DNA of 64,000 bases from CAYVHB01 sp964450865. Lineage in GTDB: Bacteria > Bacillota > Clostridia > Saccharofermentanales > UBA5734. Positions 16,947 through 25,509 of the stretch are shown here, piece after piece. Within the stretch, counting starts at the first letter, position 1; each line of letters opens with the position of its first letter. The notes beneath the pieces are model-generated. The model was given only the letters and a program-made list of their open reading frames with translations, searched no databases and was not told where the DNA came from. The stretch spans positions 19,471-83,470 of the forward strand of contig CAYVHB010000014.1 in NCBI GenBank assembly GCA_964450865.1, written 5' to 3'. The position numbers and the translations under genes are program-made.

Positions 16947-16965
16947 AGCCCGGGGGAGCCCAGAC

Positions 16966-17712
16966 CTATGCAGCCCGCACTGGCCGGCGTGCCAGCCACA
17001 GCCAGGGCAGATAAAAGACCAGCCAGATCAGCAAGATCAGGCCCAATAATGGCAACAGGTAGCCGGGATTGCCGCACCAGGTTTCGAAAATTGCCAGCGG
17101 CGTATCAGGCGGTGCGAAACGCAGAAACATGTAATTGCTGCCAAGCAGCTGATTGACCAGGGCTGCAATGCCGGCCAGGCCAGCCAGCAAGCCGAGGCAC
17201 CGCGGCAACTGCCGGATATCAGGGCGAAAACCTTCGCCCCAGATCCAGAAGACCGGTATCAGAATGAGCAGGGTATGGGTGGTGATCGATTGCAGGTACT
17301 GGAAACTGAGCAGCGGATAAGCCCCCCAGTCCGGGGTCAGCAGGGCAGCCAGCGCGCCCGGCATCCCGCAGGCATAGGAAAATTCCTTGAGAAAGCGGCG
17401 ATTGCTGAAAACGGCGGCTATCTCAACATACATGGTGACACCGCATAGATGAAGGGGGAGCATTTCGGCTGCCGAGTAGTGGCTGATCAGGGCAGCCCAG
17501 AGCCAGCGGGCCGGCTCAATAACCAGCAGAACCAGCGCCAGCACCTGCATGAGCCGCCGGCGCCGCAATGCCGGCTGATGCCGGTACCAGATGACTGCAA
17601 AGACCACAACCAGCAGATCAATGAGCAGCCAGGCGAAATGAAGCGGACTGAAATTGGCTGTGCCGACACCTGGCGGCAGCTCGGTCTGGTACATCCAGAA
17701 ATATCTGAACAT
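16966..17712 (-). CDS. TIGR02206 (YwaF-like) integral membrane protein
   Basis: A 248-residue protein with seven hydrophobic helices. The family mark is the MLPLHLCGVTMYVE stretch in the third helix and the STHTLLIL-like SITTHTLLILIPVFW further on. Members are of unknown function and are found across Firmicutes. The ATG has AAAGGACG five bases upstream. Its 5' region holds a perfect 11-base dyad. No partner gene is evident. Confidence 0.82.
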   Translation of the reverse strand: MFRYFWMYQTELPPGVGTANFSPLHFAWLLIDLLVVVFAVIWYRHQPALRRRRLMQVLALVLLVIEPARWLWAALISHYSAAEMLPLHLCGVTMYVEIAAVFSNRRFLKEFSYACGMPGALAALLTPDWGAYPLLSFQYLQSITTHTLLILIPVFWIWGEGFRPDIRQLPRCLGLLAGLAGIAALVNQLLGSNYMFLRFAPPDTPLAIFETWCGNPGYLLPLLGLILLIWLVFYLPWLWLARRPVRAA

Positions 17713-17790
17713 AGAAACGTCCTTTCAAACCGGATCAAGCCGGAATTGCAGTAAATTCATTATAGTTGATTCAGGTACTTTCGCCAACGC

Positions 17791-17824
17791 TGCCTGGTCA
17801 TCTCTTTTTCACGATGACCAGGCA
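17791..17824. promoter_or_regulatory. Perfect 11-bp inverted repeat
   Basis: TGCCTGGTCAT (17791-17801) and ATGACCAGGCA (17814-17824) with a 12-base T-rich loop, 79-112 bases upstream of the YwaF-like start. It could be an operator or a hairpin. Confidence 0.5.
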
Positions 17825-17888
17825 CCGCGTTTTCAGGCCCGGAAGCTCTATGCATTTTTTGGATAACTTTGGAAAGCGCACGTTTCAA

Positions 17889-17917
17889 TTGACTTTACTG
17901 GTTGGATGCCATAAAAT
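17889..17917 (+). promoter_or_regulatory. Sigma-A-type promoter
   Basis: TTGACT (17889-17894), 17-base spacer, TAAAAT (17912-17917). It points at the membrane protein starting at 18081 and implies a leader of about 155 bases. The palindrome AACGATCGTT overlaps the expected start site. Confidence 0.6.
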
Positions 17918-18080
17918 AACGATCGTTCGACTAATCATTTAATCAGGCCGGCCGTGACCTGCCAACTGGGCCCGTCAGGTTGGCCAACCGGTTCAGCCGG
18001 GACCTGCATGCAATATTGCCCCACAATGGACCGCCCGGCCAGGCTGGAAATTTTTGGCCTGGCTAACTGACAGGTGGATT

Positions 18081-18794
18081 ATGGAATCAGTAATTGTCTC
18101 TTTTTTTACGATGGGCGCCTTCGATATGCTGGACATTTACGGCTTGACGACGCTCCTGGTGCTGTTGCAGCTCGTCCGCAAGGACTGGCATGTGCTCGTC
18201 AAGGTTATCAGTACCTATGTCGCATATTGGTGGACTGCAATTGCTATTTATTACGGGATCGACAAGATCATCTATCGCCATCTGGCTCATCTGCCACGGA
18301 CTTATCCGACGGAATTTGCCCTGGTCAAGATCGGGCTGGGCGTCCTGTCACTCATTCTGGCCGTTGTGCTGGGAATCCGGGTTGTGCGCAACTGGCGCCA
18401 TCTCGACAATGATCTGAGTAAAGTTATTTTCATCAAATCAGTTCATCCGGTTTTTCTTGCCATATTTGGTGTCTGGTCAGTCTGGACGAATATCCCGGTT
18501 CTTTGGCCGCTGTTCAGCTTCCTCTCGGTGCTGATTCCAATGCGGCCGTCGTTTGTTCAGGTCGTGCTGGTCCTGGCCGTATTCACCTTTTTTTCCATTG
18601 TACCGCAGCTGGCGGTCTATCTGCTCTATCGCCGCCTGGAGGCTGACCGCTTTGCCAAAGTGATGGGCCGCATGAAATTCTGGCTGTCCCGCGCACTCCT
18701 GATCCTGATACCGCTCTTCTTTTTCGCGGGAGGCATCTGGATTCTGGCCGGCGGTTTTGCCCATTTTCAGAACGGGGGACCGCCACCAGCCTGA
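18081..18794 (+). CDS. Multi-pass membrane protein of unknown function
   Basis: A 237-residue protein with about six hydrophobic helices, including the pairs near 40-62, 84-106, 128-160 and 205-230. Charged loops include KDWHVLVK and RVVRNWRHLDND. The ATG at 18081 is chosen because AGGTGG lies five bases before it; an upstream in-frame start at 18054 lacks such a site. No family is recognised. It has its own promoter and terminator and appears to be a single-gene unit. Confidence 0.7.
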   Translation: MESVIVSFFTMGAFDMLDIYGLTTLLVLLQLVRKDWHVLVKVISTYVAYWWTAIAIYYGIDKIIYRHLAHLPRTYPTEFALVKIGLGVLSLILAVVLGIRVVRNWRHLDNDLSKVIFIKSVHPVFLAIFGVWSVWTNIPVLWPLFSFLSVLIPMRPSFVQVVLVLAVFTFFSIVPQLAVYLLYRRLEADRFAKVMGRMKFWLSRALLILIPLFFFAGGIWILAGGFAHFQNGGPPPA

Positions 18795-18818
18795 CCGCCT
18801 CCCAGGCTATGCAAAAGT

Positions 18819-18856
18819 AAAACAGCCCGGCCCGTTGATGGCTGAGCTGTTTTTTA
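18819..18856 (+). terminator. Intrinsic terminator
   Basis: AAAACAGC (18819-18826) pairs with GCTGTTTT (18846-18853), and T-runs follow. An inner CAGCC/GGCTG pairing is an alternative. It ends the membrane protein gene; the A-run on the left may let it act on the opposite strand too. Confidence 0.75.
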
Positions 18857-18918
18857 ATGTTTTTTTAATTGAGCGGGCCTGACTGTTAACGGAATCCGCT
18901 GATGGTGAAGTCCGGCGA

Positions 18919-20304
18919 TTACAACGACAGGTCGAGCAGCGTTTTCAGCTTGATTTCCGGATTAGCCAAGCCAGCACGCATGACTTTGACAATATAGCGG
19001 TGCATGTTGGCGACGGTTTCCTCAGAGATAATCTTGTCGAGGTATTCATAATAACAGCGCAAGGCGCCCGTCCCATCGCCGTCCATGACGGTCAGATACA
19101 TTGAATTGCTGGCCGCGCCGGTACTGTGCCAGCGGGTCGAGGCTTTCATCCCGTTTTCAAAGGTCATCGGCACCGGCTGGAAGGTGACTGAAAGACCGTG
19201 ATAGCCCTCGTTACTCTTGATATTCCAGCGCTTTTTGCTCAGAGCGATGAATTCGAACGGGCTGATATCGGCATGGCGGTAGATGCTGTTTTGCTTCTCC
19301 AGCATCAGGTTGCAGGCATCCTTGAAGCTGATGTCCTCGTCCATGATGGTCCGATAGGACAAGAAGTGAACGCGCGTGCCGCCGGACAGCTTCTCCTCCA
19401 GGGTCCCGCGCCGGGCCACGACATTATAAAAGCTGACGTCTTTTTCACGGTTGTTGACCTTGGCCAGGAAGGTGCGGACAGCCAGCAGGAAAAGCGCCTG
19501 CGGCGTCGGTATATTGTTGGCCACGCAGTATTCGCGCATGGCATCCACATCATCCTTGCTGATCATCTGCACATAATGACTGGCAGTTGTCCGCAGATAA
19601 AAACAGTTGCTGGCCCGCTGATTGGGATTCTTGGTCTTCTTGCGATATTTTTCGAGCATAATGGAACCGTTGACATGGGTAAATATCGGCTCGCTGACAT
19701 CATTGATCTCCTTTTGCCAGAATTCGAGGTCCTTCTGATGCCGGTCCGATGTCATATAGGCAATGTCCTTTTGCAGGCAAGACTCCGCGCTGCGTGGTGG
19801 CTTGGGCATAGGTGTATTGTTCTGCAGGGCAAAGTAGATCTCCATGATGTCTTTATAAAACATACTGATGGCCCAGGAATCCATGACCAGGTGGCTGATG
19901 CAGGAAAACATGCCGCTTTTGCCGCCGGGCGCCTTGACGATATAGATCTTGGCCATCGGCGTATCATAGATCTTGAGCGCCCTGGAGCCGACCTTGCGGA
20001 AAAACGCCTCCATGACTTCCGGAGACTTGTTGCTGAAATCAATGATTTCCAGCGTCAGGACCTGGCGGTCAGTGAAATACTGGACCTTTTGTTTGTCCTG
20101 TCTGGTGAGGCGGATTCCGAACGCGTCATTGCGCTGAACCGCCTCAGCAGCGGCCTTTTTCAACAATTCAAGGTCCAGCAAGGTATCAACAAAAAACGAA
20201 GTGGGAATGTTGATGACCTGTTTATGAAGGGAGTACTGCTGGGCCAGGAACATGGCCAGCTGGGATGGTGTTAACGGGTAATACTTTCTGTTTTGGGTAT
20301 CCAT
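18919..20304 (-). CDS. Freestanding condensation-domain (acyltransferase-like) protein
   Basis: A 461-residue protein with the fold signature of nonribosomal-peptide condensation domains and related acyltransferases (chloramphenicol-acetyltransferase-like). The N-terminus YYPLTPSQLAMFLAQ is typical. The active-site motif HHxxxDG appears as SHLVMDSW: the second, catalytic His and the Asp are kept, the first His and final Gly are not. NVVARRGTLEEKLSGGTRVHFLSYR resembles the domain's later latch region. No adenylation or carrier domain is attached. The start at 20304 has GAGGAGG upstream. It is divergent from a PaaK/CapK-like enzyme, a likely partner. Confidence 0.8.
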   Translation of the reverse strand: MDTQNRKYYPLTPSQLAMFLAQQYSLHKQVINIPTSFFVDTLLDLELLKKAAAEAVQRNDAFGIRLTRQDKQKVQYFTDRQVLTLEIIDFSNKSPEVMEAFFRKVGSRALKIYDTPMAKIYIVKAPGGKSGMFSCISHLVMDSWAISMFYKDIMEIYFALQNNTPMPKPPRSAESCLQKDIAYMTSDRHQKDLEFWQKEINDVSEPIFTHVNGSIMLEKYRKKTKNPNQRASNCFYLRTTASHYVQMISKDDVDAMREYCVANNIPTPQALFLLAVRTFLAKVNNREKDVSFYNVVARRGTLEEKLSGGTRVHFLSYRTIMDEDISFKDACNLMLEKQNSIYRHADISPFEFIALSKKRWNIKSNEGYHGLSVTFQPVPMTFENGMKASTRWHSTGAASNSMYLTVMDGDGTGALRCYYEYLDKIISEETVANMHRYIVKVMRAGLANPEIKLKTLLDLSL

Positions 20305-20379
20305 CGGACAAATACCTCCTCGGGTAAAATGAAAATGCCTATATTCAGCATTCGGGCGCGAAAGCAGCAGATGCGATAT

Positions 20380-20419
20380 GTGAGCCCCCGACATATGACA
20401 CGTGAGCCCCGGACATGAT
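20380..20419. repeat. Direct repeat in the divergent promoter region
   Basis: GTGAGCCCCCGACATATGA (20380-20398) and GTGAGCCCCGGACATGA (20402-20418) are near-identical with a 22-base period, two helical turns. The first copy also contains the inverted pair ATATGT/ACATAT. It could be a regulator site for both genes. Confidence 0.5.
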
Positions 20420-20527
20420 ATAGCCTATAATATCTGCTGATTTCTTGCAAGCCTGAAGCCGTCCTCTGATGCAATTAAATTGCAAATATCCAGAAAATGT
20501 GTGATAATATTTCCGCAATTGGTCAAG

Positions 20528-20557
20528 TTGCATAGAAAAAGCATTTGTGTCTATATA
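20528..20557 (+). promoter_or_regulatory. Promoter toward the PaaK-like gene
   Basis: TTGCAT (20528-20533), 18-base spacer, TATATA (20552-20557), followed by the ribosome site AAGGAG at about 20597. Confidence 0.45.
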
Positions 20558-20609
20558 ACACCACTGATTGCCAGGCCCGGTTGAGAGCCTGGTTAAAAGG
20601 AGCCACTTT

Positions 20610-22010
20610 ATGTCGATGAAGCAATTGGGATTTTTAAAGTGTTGTCAGCTGGTTCTCAAAGCCAACAAAATGTCGCGTGAGCAGCTTGAAGCGCTCCAGC
20701 AGCAGCGCCTGCGCGAAATAATCGCCCACGCGCGGGCTCACAGTCCGTATTATCGGGAGCTTTATAAAGACCTGGGTGATAACCCCGATTTCCAGTCTTT
20801 GCCAATCACGACCAAACAGGGCCTGATGCAGAACTTTGACCGCTGGCTGACCGATCCGTCGATTACGCTCGACAAGGTCAGGACCTTCATGGCCAATGAT
20901 GACAACATCGGCCGGGAGTTCGAAGGTAAAGGTATCCTGAATTATACCTCGGGCTCGACAGGTACCCAGTGTGTGGTTCTCTATGATCATACGACTTCCA
21001 ATATTACCTATGCCTTGAACTACTTCCGCTCTTTTGCCCATTCGCCTGATTTTCTCAAGGCCATTTTCAAAGGGGCCAAATACACGGCGATTGTCGACGA
21101 TGGTTTTTATGTCGAATACACTGAATTTCGCAGCCAGGTCCTGTCATCACCTTATAATAAGCATCGCACGCAATTCATTGATGTGGCCGAGTCAACAGCG
21201 GATATTGTCAGGAAGCTGAATACCTTCCAGCCCAATTTCATCGGCGCCTATCCCAGTGTCATGGAATTGCTGCTGCCGGAAATCCAGGCGGGCCGTCTCA
21301 GGATCAAACCGAATATTGTCGTCATTGGCGGTGAGAATTCAAGTCCGAAATTACGTGATGAACTGCGCGATGCCCTGAAATGCTCGGTCTTCAATACCTA
21401 TGGTGCCACCGAAGGCGGAATGATGGCTTTCGAATGCTCTGAAGGCAATTCGCATATCAATATTGACTGGGTCGTGCTTGAGGCCGTCGATGAGGAATAC
21501 CGGCCGGTACCGCCGGGTGTCCGGTCGCACAAGATCCTGATAACAAATTTGTCCAACTCCCTGCAGCCCTTCATCCGCTATGAAGTGACCGACCGGGTTA
21601 TCATGGGTGGCGACCGCTGCAAGTGCGGCTCACCCTTGCCCTACCTGATCGTAGAAGGCCGGACCGATGATATCCTGGAGTTTGAAGGCAAGAACGGGCC
21701 GGTGAAAATCATTCCGATGAATCTGGTGCCCGAGGCCAAATACGAGGGGCTGTTGCGCTACCAGCTCGTGCAAAAGGATCCCTATACCCTGGAGATGCGC
21801 CTGGACTGTGTCGACGCGGCCAGCCGGGATTATGCGTTCCAGGAAGCCCGCAAAATGATTCTGCACCATCTGCAGATCAATGGAGTCAGCAACGTCACCG
21901 TCTATCTCGCTGACATCAAGCCCCAGCTCGTTACCAAAAGCGGCAAATTCAAGTCAGTCTTCAAGGAGCGAAAGCTGGCTGAGCCCGTCATCACCGACGA
22001 GAATGACTGA
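20610..22010 (+). CDS. PaaK/CapK-like adenylate-forming enzyme
   Basis: A 466-residue member of the ANL superfamily related to phenylacetate-CoA ligase and CapK-type proteins, which activate a carboxylic acid as an acyl-adenylate. The P-loop LNYTSGSTGTQCVV at about 113 is intact. YGATEGGMMAFEC holds the aromatic/Glu motif, RYEVTDRVIMG contains the hinge-region Asp, and CKCGSPLPYLIVEGRTDD is the zinc-like Cys pair and RxDD segment seen in this group. The C-terminal subdomain ends with KPQLVTKSGKFKSV, which offers the catalytic Lys. RBS AGGAG seven bases from the ATG. The natural acid and acceptor are unknown; the divergent condensation protein is the obvious candidate for the acyl-transfer step. 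Confidence 0.85.
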   Translation: MSMKQLGFLKCCQLVLKANKMSREQLEALQQQRLREIIAHARAHSPYYRELYKDLGDNPDFQSLPITTKQGLMQNFDRWLTDPSITLDKVRTFMANDDNIGREFEGKGILNYTSGSTGTQCVVLYDHTTSNITYALNYFRSFAHSPDFLKAIFKGAKYTAIVDDGFYVEYTEFRSQVLSSPYNKHRTQFIDVAESTADIVRKLNTFQPNFIGAYPSVMELLLPEIQAGRLRIKPNIVVIGGENSSPKLRDELRDALKCSVFNTYGATEGGMMAFECSEGNSHINIDWVVLEAVDEEYRPVPPGVRSHKILITNLSNSLQPFIRYEVTDRVIMGGDRCKCGSPLPYLIVEGRTDDILEFEGKNGPVKIIPMNLVPEAKYEGLLRYQLVQKDPYTLEMRLDCVDAASRDYAFQEARKMILHHLQINGVSNVTVYLADIKPQLVTKSGKFKSVFKERKLAEPVITDEND

Positions 22011-22132
22011 ACCGGCTTCTGGCTGACATGGCCCGGCCCGGAGAGCCTGCCGCAGCCGTGCCGGTGCCAGGCAGGGCCGGTCCCGGCTACCTGTCAGCTG
22101 AGTGGTTGTCCTGCTTATCCGGATGTGGTTTT

Positions 22133-23500
22133 TCAATTCATGAAAAGCCGCAGCCATTTCATTTTTCCGGTATAGGGCGGGTAGCGAACCGGTATATCGA
22201 GCAGATTGGACTTGATCAGGATGCTTTTCTGACGGGAAAAAGTACTGAAACTGGCCTGGCCATGGTAAGTACCGATCCCGCTGGCCCCGATGCCACCGAA
22301 TGGCAGATGGGGATTGGCCAGATGGACGACCGTGTCATTGATGCAGCCCCCGCCGAATGGCATTTGCCGGATGATCTGGTCCTGGCGCTTTCGATCGTTA
22401 CTGAAATAATAGAATGCCAGCGGTTTGGGCCGCTCCCTGATCTGCGTGAGGGCACTGTCCAGGTCGGTATATTCAATCAGCGGCAGGAGCGGTCCGAAGA
22501 TTTCTTCCTGCATCAGGGTACTGTCCCAGCTGACCGGATCGAAAACAGTTGGGGCGATCTGCCGGGTCTGTTCATTGCAGGCGCCGCCAATGGCAACCGG
22601 ATTGGCGGCCATCAGGCGGGCCAGGCGGGCGAAGTGCTTTTCGTTGATGATTTTGGGGAAACTGGCATTGGCTGCCGGTGACGGGCCGTAGAACTGGTGG
22701 ATGTATTTGGCCAGGGACTGCAGCAGTGCGGCCTTGACCCTGGTTTGGACCACCAGGTAATCGGGGGCCACACAAGTCTGGCCGGCATTGAGGAATTTAC
22801 CCCAGACGATGCGGCGGGCTGCCAGGTCGATGTCGGCCGTTTCGTCGACGATACAGGGGCTTTTGCCCCCCAGCTCCAGCGTCACCGGAGTCAGGTGACG
22901 GGCAGCCGATTCCATAACCAGGCGGCCGACGGCCTCACTGCCAGTGAAAAAGATATAGTCAAAGCGTTCGGCGAGCAGCGAGCTGTTGGCCTGGCGGCCA
23001 CCCAGCACCGTTGTGATGTAGTCAGCCGGGAAACATTCGCTGACGATACGGGCGATGACAATGGAGGTCTGCCGGGCATAATCGGATGGTTTGACAATGG
23101 CACAATTGCCGGCGGCAATCGCTCCGATCAGCGGAGCCATGGCCAGCTGGAACGGATAATTCCAGGGAGAGAGGATCAGGACGACCCCGTAAGGTTCAGC
23201 ATAGATGCGGCTGCTTGACAGCACGTGGGCCAGCGGGGTCGGAACCGGGCGCGGCCGGGCCCAGCGGGAAAGATGGCGTAGCGCGTGCTTGATTTCTTCA
23301 CGAATAAAGCCGATTTCGGTGGCATATGATTCAAAGGCATCCTTGTTCAGGTCGTGCTGCAAGGCGGCCGTAATGGCCGCTTCGTTGCTGATAATGGCCG
23401 CCCGCAGTTTTTGCAGCATTGTCCGGCGAAAGGCAAGGTCCCGGGTCACCCCGGTCAGGAAAAAAGCCTGCTGTTTCTCGATCATTTTTGCAATTTCCAT
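22133..23500 (-). CDS. Aldehyde dehydrogenase (class 3-like)
   Basis: A 455-residue NAD(P)+-dependent aldehyde dehydrogenase, shorter than the usual 490 residues, as in class 3 and fatty-aldehyde enzymes. Motifs: SPWNYPFQLAMAPLIGAIAAGN, the general-base Glu in LELGGKSPCIV, the catalytic Cys in AGQTCVAPDYLVV and the late EIFGPLLPLIEY. The C-terminus ends in a hydrophobic-basic tail (MKWLRLFMN) that could contact membrane. The ATG at 23500 is preferred to one 23 codons earlier. It is the downstream gene of an alcohol dehydrogenase and probably acts in the same pathway, interconverting alcohol, aldehyde and acid. Confidence 0.9.
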   Translation of the reverse strand: MEIAKMIEKQQAFFLTGVTRDLAFRRTMLQKLRAAIISNEAAITAALQHDLNKDAFESYATEIGFIREEIKHALRHLSRWARPRPVPTPLAHVLSSSRIYAEPYGVVLILSPWNYPFQLAMAPLIGAIAAGNCAIVKPSDYARQTSIVIARIVSECFPADYITTVLGGRQANSSLLAERFDYIFFTGSEAVGRLVMESAARHLTPVTLELGGKSPCIVDETADIDLAARRIVWGKFLNAGQTCVAPDYLVVQTRVKAALLQSLAKYIHQFYGPSPAANASFPKIINEKHFARLARLMAANPVAIGGACNEQTRQIAPTVFDPVSWDSTLMQEEIFGPLLPLIEYTDLDSALTQIRERPKPLAFYYFSNDRKRQDQIIRQMPFGGGCINDTVVHLANPHLPFGGIGASGIGTYHGQASFSTFSRQKSILIKSNLLDIPVRYPPYTGKMKWLRLFMN

Positions 23501-23677
23501 GGCGGACTCTTTCTGGCCGCAAAGCTGGCCGGGCAATTGATTTGGCGAATATGGGATCCTGACACGCAATCAGCCAATCTCATCTGCGCTGCGAGTCCCC
23601 TGCGATTCAGTCAATCTCACGCGACTGGCGAATTACTTGAGCACTGCGAATTCGCGCCTTTTGCACGAATCCGGCTG

Positions 23678-24883
23678 TCACGGCTGAAGCTGCTCGAAAA
23701 GCTGCCGGAACTCGCCGCGCTGGATAATGCGGGGGACCGGATAGAACGGATTGGCCTCGCGGAAGCTGCGCTCAACCAGTAGCGGCAGATCGGCAGCCTG
23801 GATCTGGACAATTTTATCCGGGATCTGCAGCAGCGCGTTGAGTTTGCGGATTGAATCGAGAAATAAGGCAGCCTTGTGCGGTGTACTGTCACCGGCACCG
23901 CCCAGTCCGACATGGTCTGCCAGCTCGGCCAGTGGCCGGCTGATGTCTTCGCCATAGAAGGCCAGGACATGCGGCAGCAGCACCGCATTTGCCAGCCCGT
24001 GGGGGACCGCGTACAGGCCGCCGAGGGCGTGGGCCATGGCATGCACATTGCCAACATAGGCCCGGGTAAAGGCCCGGCCGGCCAGGTAGGCGGCCTGCTG
24101 CATGGCAGCCCGGGCCTGCAGGTCCTGGCCATCATCCCAGGCCCGCGGCAAATGCTGAAATATCAGGGCGCAGGCTTCCTTCGCCCAGCGCCGGGTCTGC
24201 GGGGTGTTGGACTGGCCAATATAGGCCTCAACAGCGTGGGTCAGCGCGTCAAGCCCGGTTGTGGCTGTCAGGTGAGGCGGCAGGCCGGTGGTCAGGCCCG
24301 GTTCATGGACAGCAACGTGCGGCAGCAGGGATATATCCGTGATCGCGTACTTTTCATGGGACTGTGCATCCATGATCACTGCCACGATCGTGCTCTCGCT
24401 GCCGGTACCGGCGGTCGTCGGCACGACAAATAACGGTGGAATGAAGCCCAGGACTTTCAACAGGCCCCGCATCCGGGCGATTGGCTTGCGCGGCCGGGCC
24501 AGGCGGGCGGCAACGCCCTTGGCACAATCGATCGGCGAACCGCCGCCGGCGGCGATAATGCCCTGGCAGCTTTCCTGGCGGTAAATCAGCAGGGCCGCCT
24601 CGATGTTTTCGATCGTGGGATTGGGATGGGTCTGGTCATAGATCGCGCAGCGGATCCCGGCCTGGTCCAGATCCGCCTGCAGGCCTGTCAGCAAGCCGAG
24701 CGCCGTGACCCCCTTGTCCGTGACAAGCAGGACCGACTGGATCCGGCGCTGGCTGATCAAGAGCGGCAGCTGCCGCAGGCTGCCTGGCCCGGACAGGATA
24801 ACCTGCCGTCGCCAGGGCAGCAAGTACGCCACCAGGCGCATCACCGCCTGATAGACCCGACAATAGATTTCAAACCAGAACAT
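23678..24883 (-). CDS. Iron-containing alcohol dehydrogenase
   Basis: A 401-residue member of the group III (iron-activated) alcohol dehydrogenase family. The cofactor loop GGGSPIDCAKGVA and the TTAGTGSES segment are present. The metal ligands fall in GLDALTHAVEAYIG and in HAMAHALGGLYAVPHGLANAVLLPHVL, with the expected Asp and three His. A hydrophobic N-terminal stretch (about residues 5-25) precedes the domain. The second ATG (24883) is chosen because a G-rich site with AGGA stands before it. It lies upstream of the aldehyde dehydrogenase on the same strand, about 180 bases apart. Confidence 0.92.
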   Translation of the reverse strand: MFWFEIYCRVYQAVMRLVAYLLPWRRQVILSGPGSLRQLPLLISQRRIQSVLLVTDKGVTALGLLTGLQADLDQAGIRCAIYDQTHPNPTIENIEAALLIYRQESCQGIIAAGGGSPIDCAKGVAARLARPRKPIARMRGLLKVLGFIPPLFVVPTTAGTGSESTIVAVIMDAQSHEKYAITDISLLPHVAVHEPGLTTGLPPHLTATTGLDALTHAVEAYIGQSNTPQTRRWAKEACALIFQHLPRAWDDGQDLQARAAMQQAAYLAGRAFTRAYVGNVHAMAHALGGLYAVPHGLANAVLLPHVLAFYGEDISRPLAELADHVGLGGAGDSTPHKAALFLDSIRKLNALLQIPDKIVQIQAADLPLLVERSFREANPFYPVPRIIQRGEFRQLFEQLQP

Positions 24884-25176
24884 AAATCCTGCCCCCCACG
24901 CCATTTCTTTTATATTATCACGCCTGCCTGATAAAATAATGCAGATTCATGTAAAAATCCGGATCGGCGAAACGGTCATGGCATTCGGCGAAATATTTTT
25001 TTATAATGTAATATAATCACGGAACAAACGCTTACGGAAAGGGTAAGATAGCAACAGTCAGCCAGACGTGATCCGGATTCAACCCCGATACAAACTGGTT
25101 CCATACACCGGTCCGGCCAGGCTGACGTTGCAGGACGACCAGCCCCAACACGGGATTCCATATTCAGGAGGATGTT

Positions 25177-25509
25177 ATGTTCGGATTATTCGGAAAAAGA
25201 GCGCACTCGATGTCAATGGCAGAAGCCCAGAAGGAACTGGCCAAGAGCCAGGACATCATTTTGCTGGATGTCAGGACCAGGGAAGAACACAAGCAAGGCC
25301 ACATCAAGGGCAGCATCAATGTGCCGCTTGACCAGGTGCCGGTCCAGCTGGCCAAGAAAGTTCCCGACAAGAGCGCCCGTATTTTCGTCTATTGCCTCAG
25401 TGGCGGCCGCAGCAGCCAGGCCTGCAGCTGGATGGTCAGCAATGGCTATGAAAACGTCACCAATATCGGCGGCATTTCCAGCTGGCCGGGATCAGTCGTC
25501 AGGGGGTAA
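25177..25509 (+). CDS. Rhodanese-domain protein
   Basis: A 110-residue single-domain sulfurtransferase. It carries DVRTREEHKQGHIKGSINVP, the entry motif of the family, and the active-site loop YCLSGGRSSQAC with the catalytic Cys. The C-terminus GYENVTNIGGISSWPG is standard. Such proteins move sulfane sulfur between carriers. AGGAGG lies before the ATG. Its stop codon overlaps the next gene's ATG by one base (TAATG), so it is translated with the CoA-disulfide reductase-like enzyme, which itself ends in a second rhodanese domain. TATAAT sequences at 25002 and 25012 could serve as -10 elements. Confidence 0.93.
   Translation: MFGLFGKRAHSMSMAEAQKELAKSQDIILLDVRTREEHKQGHIKGSINVPLDQVPVQLAKKVPDKSARIFVYCLSGGRSSQACSWMVSNGYENVTNIGGISSWPGSVVRG

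Larger units (their letters stand above)
17713..18080. other. Intergenic region between divergent membrane-protein genes
   Basis: No gene is supported. It contains a dyad at 17791-17824, a good promoter at 17889-17917 reading right, a ten-base palindrome AACGATCGTT at 17918-17927 next to its -10, and a 12-base palindrome GGTTGGCCAACC at 17978-17989. Confidence 0.6.
20305..20609. other. Divergent regulatory region between condensation and PaaK-like genes
   Basis: No gene is seen. It carries a 22-base-period repeat (20380-20419), a TATAAT at 20426-20431 and a promoter at 20528-20557. Confidence 0.6.

Noticed and set aside
19198..20274. Plus-strand frame opposite the condensation gene
   Set aside because: Antisense shadow; no ribosome site.
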